Assembly: GCF_019924045.1 (NCBI RefSeq)
Contig: NZ_JAHXBN010000030.1
Span: forward strand, 1 to 10,905
DNA from: Dyadobacter fermentans
GTDB lineage: Bacteria; Bacteroidota; Bacteroidia; Cytophagales; Spirosomataceae
DNA length: 10,905 nt
Direction of reading: 5' to 3'
Below the pieces are notes generated by a model. It was not told the origin of the DNA. It saw nothing but the letters and a program-made list of their open reading frames with translations, and ran no database searches. Both the position numbers and the translations under genes were made by a program. This document shows positions 6,295-10,905 of the stretch, piece by piece. Position 1 is the stretch's first letter. The number at the start of each line of letters is the position of its first letter.

Positions 6295-7077
6295 ATGAAA
6301 TGGATTGCCTTACTCAGCATGATGCTACTGATGCCCCGGTACACGCGGGCATCGGTAGTGATCTTGAACGGATTGACGCACAACCACAGCATTCCGACGC
6401 CCGCCACGAAGATCCAGGGGGCCATCAAGGTTAAAAATGATGGCGGAAAAGACTCCCGTATACTGGTCTACCGTCAGGACCTCGTTTCGCAATGCGATCA
6501 GCAGGCGGCTTACCCGGAGATCGGCAGCCACGGCAGGTCGCTCGGTGCTGGACTAAAAACCAATGTCGACGAGCGGGTGATCGCTATCCATGAAGAGTAC
6601 GACGTGCGGTACACGATCGAAGCCGATCCGAACCGCCAGCCGGGCACTTATTGGGAGGTTATTATGGTGGAGGTGGCCGATCCTGTGCGCGAAGAGGCAC
6701 ACAACGGCATTCATGTCAATTCGAAAGTACGCTACGCCATTCAGGTGATCGTGGACATCGGGCCGGTGGAAGGGCCGCCCCTGTCCTATGAAAAGGTCAT
6801 CTACGAAAAACTTTCCGCCGAGCAATCGGTCCTGAAAATCGTGCTGAAAAACAACGGCGCGTACGGCGCACGTACGAATGTCATCCTCGAAGTTTACGAC
6901 AGCAACGGTAACAAACTCAAAACCACGCAGCCCAACACCCGGATGCTTTACCCGGGCAATTGCAGCACGTTTGAGATACCCATTACCGACATACCGAAAG
7001 GCAAGTACGACTGCGTGATCATCGCCGACACCAAAAAAGACCTGTTCGGTTCGAACATTTCTTTACAGATTGAATAA
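6295..7077 (+). CDS. periplasmic chaperone-like protein (PapD-like architecture)
   Basis: The product is 260 aa, with a signal peptide ending near TRA (residue 19). Two Ig-like parts are suggested. In the first (about 20-155), IQGAIKVKNDG and SRILVYRQDL are followed by VRYTIEADPNRQPGTYWEVIMVEV, the order of conserved strands in pilus chaperones (a KN-x strand, then G-x-Y-W before the next strand). In the second (about 165-260), SVLKIVLKNNG leads to NVILEVYDSNGNKL and a final NISLQIE strand. The length fits chaperones of the PapD/CooB type. Cysteines are at 67, 223 and 240. I see no certain match to a named family, and proteins with paired Ig-like domains of the WxL-associated kind (DUF916/DUF3324) are an alternative comparison. 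Its position between a subunit gene and the barrel gene supports a chaperone role. Its 3' end overlaps the next gene. Confidence 0.65.
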   Translation: MKWIALLSMMLLMPRYTRASVVILNGLTHNHSIPTPATKIQGAIKVKNDGGKDSRILVYRQDLVSQCDQQAAYPEIGSHGRSLGAGLKTNVDERVIAIHEEYDVRYTIEADPNRQPGTYWEVIMVEVADPVREEAHNGIHVNSKVRYAIQVIVDIGPVEGPPLSYEKVIYEKLSAEQSVLKIVLKNNGAYGARTNVILEVYDSNGNKLKTTQPNTRMLYPGNCSTFEIPITDIPKGKYDCVIIADTKKDLFGSNISLQIE

Positions 7078-9799
7078 TCCTCCTCTCCCATTGTACCGGC
7101 TCATCGCCATATTGCTTTTGCTGACAGGATTGCATGGTTACGGGCAAACACCTGTAACCGTGAGCCTGGCCAATGTGCCGGATACCGTGGTTCCCGGCGG
7201 GCATATCACGTTGTTTTTTGATGTAAAATCTGCCTCACCCCTACCTGATTCGCTGCGGGAAGAAATACAGCTGCCCGAAAAATGGCGGCTTCTTTCCCAG
7301 CGACGTCCGGTAAGGACCGCCGGCGACCAACGGGTACGTTACTTTTACGTAATAGGCACGCCGGCAGGCTGTGCTTCGGGTGAGTACCTGGTGAAATTCC
7401 GGATTTATGCAAATGCCCAGGAGATGGCCGCGCAGGTGCCGCTCACGATCGGGCAAATCCGCAACATCGAGCTCTTTGTTGTGACGCAGCCCGAATTTGT
7501 CCGCGAAGGAGACACACTCCGGCTAACTTACATGATCCGCAATGCGGGCAACAATGCCGAAAAATTCCATCTGAAATCCGACCACGGCAAAATCGAGCAG
7601 GTAACCGACAGCCTGACCCTCGAACCCGGGGCCGGCACCCATGTGGCCGTCTCACAAGTCATTCCGGTCACCGACAACAATGCGTGGCAAGCGTCGTCGA
7701 ACCTTTCGGTGATGATGACAGGCGCCGCCGAGCCGGTGTATTCCGTAACCAGCATACCCGTTTTTTCCTCCAAAGTCAGAAAGATCGACCGCTACTTCCG
7801 CTTCCCGGTGGAAGTGGGCGGTGGATATTTGTCGTATCGCTACGGCGGCAGGGAGGTTACCGCATACCAGTATCAGGCCACGGGCAAGGGATTTATCGAC
7901 CAGAAGGAGCGCCATTATCTCGATTTCGTCGTTCGCGGTCCCAACCAGTTCGTATTTCCGGCGGTGGGCACTTACGACCAGTATTCCCTCGATTACGCCT
8001 GGCGCAAACGTGTGTTTGTCTCAGCCGGCGATTATGTTTTGCAGCTCAACAACCTGATGGAATTCGGTCGCTTCGGACGCGGGCTGCGGGTGGAACAACA
8101 GTTTAAAAAAGTGGCCTACACGGTATTTTACCAGAAAGCCCGCTTTTTTATGAACCAGAAAGAATCGTTCGGGGGCAAGTTTATATACAAATTCAATGAG
8201 TCGGTCCATGTGGGGATGCATTACGCTTCCAAAGATGTGTTTTTCCATCGCCAGCGTTTCTGGTCGCACCTGGCGGGCCTGGCCGCGAACGTCCACACGA
8301 AAGAATTCAACCTGGAAAGCGAAATAAGCGCCGGCAAGGCGATCGGCAAAACCGATTACGGGACATTTCTGCGGCTCCAATTGACCAAAAAATGGATCAG
8401 TATTACGAGCAATGTTATCTACGCAGGCAAGCATTTCTATGGCTTTTACAACAATAGCCGACTGTTCAACAACAATATCGGCTTTAACATCACCCGCAAA
8501 CTGACCATCGGGGCCAGCAACAACTTTTCCGACGTAAACCCCAGCCTCGACGCCAACCTGTACAGCGTTTCGCCCAAAGACCGCAGCTACCTCGGCTACG
8601 TCTCCTTTCAGCCCGACCAGCGTAACCGCTTTTTCCTGTTCTATTCCAAAGCGGAACGTAAAGACCGGCAGCAACCGGCAGCATTCCATTACTCCGAGCA
8701 TTTCAGTAATTTCTCGTACAACCTCACCTCCCCTAAGTTTACGCTCTTTTACCAGGGGCGCTATGGCTATTCCAAGAACCATCTCGCGCCGGACAACAAC
8801 GGCCAAAACGAATCATTTTCAAACCTGGTGCAGCCGGCGGTCCGGCTCTTTCCGTGGATTTGGGTCGGAGGGTACTTCGAGCACCAGCATACCAGCAAGT
8901 TTTCAACTTCCGGCTTGGTCGAAAACTTATTCTTTTACGGGGGGAACGCGCGGATCAACATCAAACGTAATCTGTACGCAAGCTTCCTTTACCGCAACAA
9001 CTACGCCCCCGATGAGCTGTACGTGCGGAGGAGCTTTGTGGACGCATCGGTGGTGCTGGATCTGAAAAGACACGTTTTCTCTTTCTCCGGCGGCCGCTCC
9101 TATATTCCCAATGTGGACAACACCGACCAAAACACGCTGTTTTTCAATATTAAATATGCATTACGGCTGAATGTCCCGCTGGGGCGAAAAAAAAATATCG
9201 GCACGGTAAGAGGGCAACTTACAGGCTTCGGCTACCGCAAGCAGGGCAACCTCATCCAACTCGGCAGCCACAAGTTCATGACCGACAGCACCGGCATGTT
9301 CACTTTCGACGGCGTAGCACCCGACCGGTACTACCTTAGCATTACGCAAAACGAATCGGGCAGCGAGGGCGTGGTGCCCGTCGTACGTATGCCCATGCTG
9401 GTAGATGTGCGCTCCGACAGCCTTAGTGTAGTGGAGATCCCGCTGACGCGCACAGGCAGCATCGCGGGCAGGATCGAATTTTTAAAAGCGAAACAAAATG
9501 GTTTGTCGTCGGTACTGACGGAAAAGCCTGCGGTGCTCGTAAAACTGCATGGTGAAAACGGCAGTTACCTGACCGAACTGAACGATAAAGGCGAATTCTC
9601 GTTCCGGGAAATACGGCCCGGTAGCTGGGAAATATCGGTATTCATTCCCGGCAGTCAGGACCGATTCGTCGTCGAGGATGGTAACCGCCAGCTCACGGTA
9701 GAAACCGACAAGACCCTCGACCTCACGTTCCGGATCAAGCCGAACGAGAAGCGGATCCATTTTTCGGAAAGAAATTTTGAAGTATCTGTCAAAAAATGA
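7070..9799 (+). CDS. usher-like outer-membrane barrel protein with terminal Ig-like domains
   Basis: The product is 909 aa from a TTG that overlaps the previous stop by eight bases. Another TTG at 7091 would start at MYRLIAILLLL and gives an equally good signal peptide; no ATG is suitable. Cleavage is expected near GYGQ (residue 26). Two Ig-like, NEW3-type domains follow (about 27-128 and 129-230), the second with LRLTYMIRNAGNNAEKF. Residues 240-700 are a long series of alternating aromatic beta strands, typical of a large outer-membrane barrel. The C-terminus has two carboxypeptidase-regulatory/CnaB-like domains (about 703-785, with TDSTGMFTFDGVAPDRYYLSI; and 795-900, with LNDKGEFSFREIRPG). 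Classical ushers also combine an N-terminal domain, a barrel and two C-terminal Ig-like domains in 800-900 aa. I see no plug domain. Function as the secretion pore for the flanking subunits is inferred. Confidence 0.7.
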   Translation: MNNPPLPLYRLIAILLLLTGLHGYGQTPVTVSLANVPDTVVPGGHITLFFDVKSASPLPDSLREEIQLPEKWRLLSQRRPVRTAGDQRVRYFYVIGTPAGCASGEYLVKFRIYANAQEMAAQVPLTIGQIRNIELFVVTQPEFVREGDTLRLTYMIRNAGNNAEKFHLKSDHGKIEQVTDSLTLEPGAGTHVAVSQVIPVTDNNAWQASSNLSVMMTGAAEPVYSVTSIPVFSSKVRKIDRYFRFPVEVGGGYLSYRYGGREVTAYQYQATGKGFIDQKERHYLDFVVRGPNQFVFPAVGTYDQYSLDYAWRKRVFVSAGDYVLQLNNLMEFGRFGRGLRVEQQFKKVAYTVFYQKARFFMNQKESFGGKFIYKFNESVHVGMHYASKDVFFHRQRFWSHLAGLAANVHTKEFNLESEISAGKAIGKTDYGTFLRLQLTKKWISITSNVIYAGKHFYGFYNNSRLFNNNIGFNITRKLTIGASNNFSDVNPSLDANLYSVSPKDRSYLGYVSFQPDQRNRFFLFYSKAERKDRQQPAAFHYSEHFSNFSYNLTSPKFTLFYQGRYGYSKNHLAPDNNGQNESFSNLVQPAVRLFPWIWVGGYFEHQHTSKFSTSGLVENLFFYGGNARINIKRNLYASFLYRNNYAPDELYVRRSFVDASVVLDLKRHVFSFSGGRSYIPNVDNTDQNTLFFNIKYALRLNVPLGRKKNIGTVRGQLTGFGYRKQGNLIQLGSHKFMTDSTGMFTFDGVAPDRYYLSITQNESGSEGVVPVVRMPMLVDVRSDSLSVVEIPLTRTGSIAGRIEFLKAKQNGLSSVLTEKPAVLVKLHGENGSYLTELNDKGEFSFREIRPGSWEISVFIPGSQDRFVVEDGNRQLTVETDKTLDLTFRIKPNEKRIHFSERNFEVSVKK

Positions 9800-10341
9800 A
9801 GTATGCAATGCTCATATGCTGTGTTTTGTCGGGCCTGGCCTCGCACGCCCAGGTGGTCGCGAACGTGGACGTGAGCATTTCCATGCCTTCGGTGGCGCTG
9901 GTGGATATTCTGCCGTCGGGCTCCAACAGCGTTACGCTGCAAATGACCGCCCCGACCGAAGCCGGCAATACCGTCGGGACCGGCTCCTCCAATAATACCA
10001 ATTGGCTGATATTCACCTCGGCCGTCACCAGCGGAGGATCACGAAGCATCAAGGGCGACGTGATAGGAACATTGCCCGCGGGTATCCGGCTGCGCCTGGA
10101 CGTATCCGCATATGTGGGCTCGGGGCTGGGCTTCACGGGGGGAAACAGCTACGTCACAGCCAACAAATACCTCACCAACACCCCGGTGAGTTTCATCGAC
10201 AACATTAAAGGCGCCTACACCGGCATCACCTATGGCAGTAATGGTTTCCAGCTAACCTATTCTCTTGAAATACAAGACTATGCCAATATCCGCAGCGGCA
10301 CCTCGAACGTGACGGTGCGTTACACCATGGCCGACAACTGA
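9796..10341 (+). CDS. secreted pilin-like subunit 2
   Basis: The product is 181 aa. The ATG overlaps the stop of the barrel gene by four bases (ATGA). The signal peptide ends at SHAQ (residue 19). The mature N-terminus (VDVSISMPSVALVDIL, 24-39) matches the N-terminal strand of subunit 1, and the C-terminus (YANIRSGTSNVTVRYTMADN, 162-181) is almost the same as that of subunit 1. NNTNWLIFTS (66-75) and GFQLTYSL (150-157) also align. The middle differs: it has no poly-Ala stretch and a Gly-rich loop at 107-117. Same compartment and probably the same fibre as subunit 1, perhaps a minor or adaptor subunit because it lies after the assembly genes. Not assigned to a named family. Confidence 0.75.
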   Translation: MKYAMLICCVLSGLASHAQVVANVDVSISMPSVALVDILPSGSNSVTLQMTAPTEAGNTVGTGSSNNTNWLIFTSAVTSGGSRSIKGDVIGTLPAGIRLRLDVSAYVGSGLGFTGGNSYVTANKYLTNTPVSFIDNIKGAYTGITYGSNGFQLTYSLEIQDYANIRSGTSNVTVRYTMADN

Positions 10342-10817
10342 TGAAGTACATTATCGCCTTCTGCATTGCAAGCCTCGCAACCTTCGCCGCTTCCGCGCAA
10401 ACGATTTCGATCAACAGCGGAACGACGTGGTCTATCCCCTCGCTGTCGTCGACGATCACCAAAGCCGGCAAAAACTATGAGCATATCGAAACCAGCAGCG
10501 CCTCACAGACCCTCCTGAAAGTAAATGCGCTGCTCGCATGGTCTATCACCGCGCACCTCAGCGCAACTTCCAACTGGGACTCCTCGCTTAAACTATCGGT
10601 GCAGCGGACGGGCAATGGCACAGGCATTGCCATCCTCACCGGCGGCACTACCTACATCCAGCTCACCAGTACACCGCAGGCTTTTTTCAACGGCCTGCTC
10701 AACCTCACGGCCCACCGCGATAACATTCCCATACAGTACAAAATCGAAGGGCTGTCGGTAATGCTACCGGTAAAGACTTACACGACGACGGTGACTTATA
10801 CGATTTCGGGGTTGTAG
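10341..10817 (+). CDS. secreted subunit-like protein 3
   Basis: The product is 158 aa. Start and previous stop share one base (TGATG), so translation is probably coupled. The signal peptide ends at ASAQ (cleavage after residue 19 or 20). The mature part is rich in Ser, Thr and Ile and has no cysteine. It ends in a beta hairpin and the alternating strand TYTTTVTYTISGL (146-158), comparable in place and pattern to the NVTVTYTLADN end of subunits 1 and 2. The N-terminal VALLD strand is absent. It loosely recalls spore-coat-U or CS1-like fimbrial subunits, whose C-termini also end in a TVTVT-type strand, but I cannot assign it. Last gene of the operon; a minor or tip subunit is one possibility. 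No large two-domain adhesin gene is present in the window. Confidence 0.65.
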   Translation: MKYIIAFCIASLATFAASAQTISINSGTTWSIPSLSSTITKAGKNYEHIETSSASQTLLKVNALLAWSITAHLSATSNWDSSLKLSVQRTGNGTGIAILTGGTTYIQLTSTPQAFFNGLLNLTAHRDNIPIQYKIEGLSVMLPVKTYTTTVTYTISGL

Positions 10818-10905
10818 GGCCCTGCGGGCCCGACCGCCGACCATGGACCGCCGACGGCCGATCATATGCTGCGCCCGTGCTAAAAATGCCCTGCGGGCCC
10901 GACCG
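10817..10905 (+). repeat. GACCNNN heptads, GGGCCC hairpin and 18-bp direct repeat
   Basis: Starting on the last base of the stop codon, GGGCCC-TGC-GGGCCC (10817-10831) can form a short GC-rich hairpin with no T-run. Five heptads follow (GACCGCC, GACCATG, GACCGCC, GACGGCC, GATCATA; 10832-10866). The 18-bp sequence GCCCTGCGGGCCCGACCG occurs at 10819-10836 and exactly again at 10888-10905, where the window ends, so a second array probably continues beyond it. It is the same family as the arrays at 1217, 2170 and 4601. Confidence 0.75.

Noticed and set aside
8021..8806. Minus-strand ORF (261 aa) opposite the barrel gene
   Set aside because: The plus-strand frame is continuous over 909 codons with clear beta-barrel and Ig-like patterns; the opposite frame looks like codon-bias shadowing.

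Overview
The window looks like a chromosomal segment of a Bacteroidota bacterium, most likely a Cytophagales member of the Dyadobacter/Spirosoma type (inference). The reasons are moderate GC, absence of clear Shine-Dalgarno sequences, a TAnnTTTG-type promoter element, a LytS/LytTR two-component pair, a Haem_bd/P460 protein, and intergenic regions filled with short tandem repeats. All genes but one lie on the plus strand.

Left part (1-2816). After a 10-bp-period tandem repeat come three exported proteins: a two-motif haem protein (Haem_bd plus cytochrome P460-like), a DUF1223 thioredoxin-like protein, and a small lipoprotein whose core resembles the P460 fold but lacks CxxCH. The gaps between them hold a heptanucleotide repeat (GACCNNN). 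It runs forward after each stop and inverted before the next start, and it has become coding sequence at the 3' end of the DUF1223 gene.

Middle (2835-5459). A LytS-family sensor kinase and a LytTR response regulator overlap by 20 nt. A strong, probably bidirectional terminator follows. Facing them on the minus strand is a UPF0173-type metallo-beta-lactamase-fold hydrolase.

Right part (5711-10817). Five tightly packed, mostly overlapping genes form one apparent operon: a secreted pilin-like subunit, a two-domain periplasmic chaperone-like protein, a 909-residue outer-membrane barrel protein with Ig-like domains at both ends, a second subunit clearly paralogous to the first, and a third, divergent subunit-like protein. 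This gene order and architecture look like a chaperone/usher fibre-assembly system, but none of the proteins carries a classical family signature that I can recognise. It is the best candidate here for an undescribed system. The operon ends in another GACCNNN heptad array with a GC-rich hairpin and an 18-bp direct repeat.
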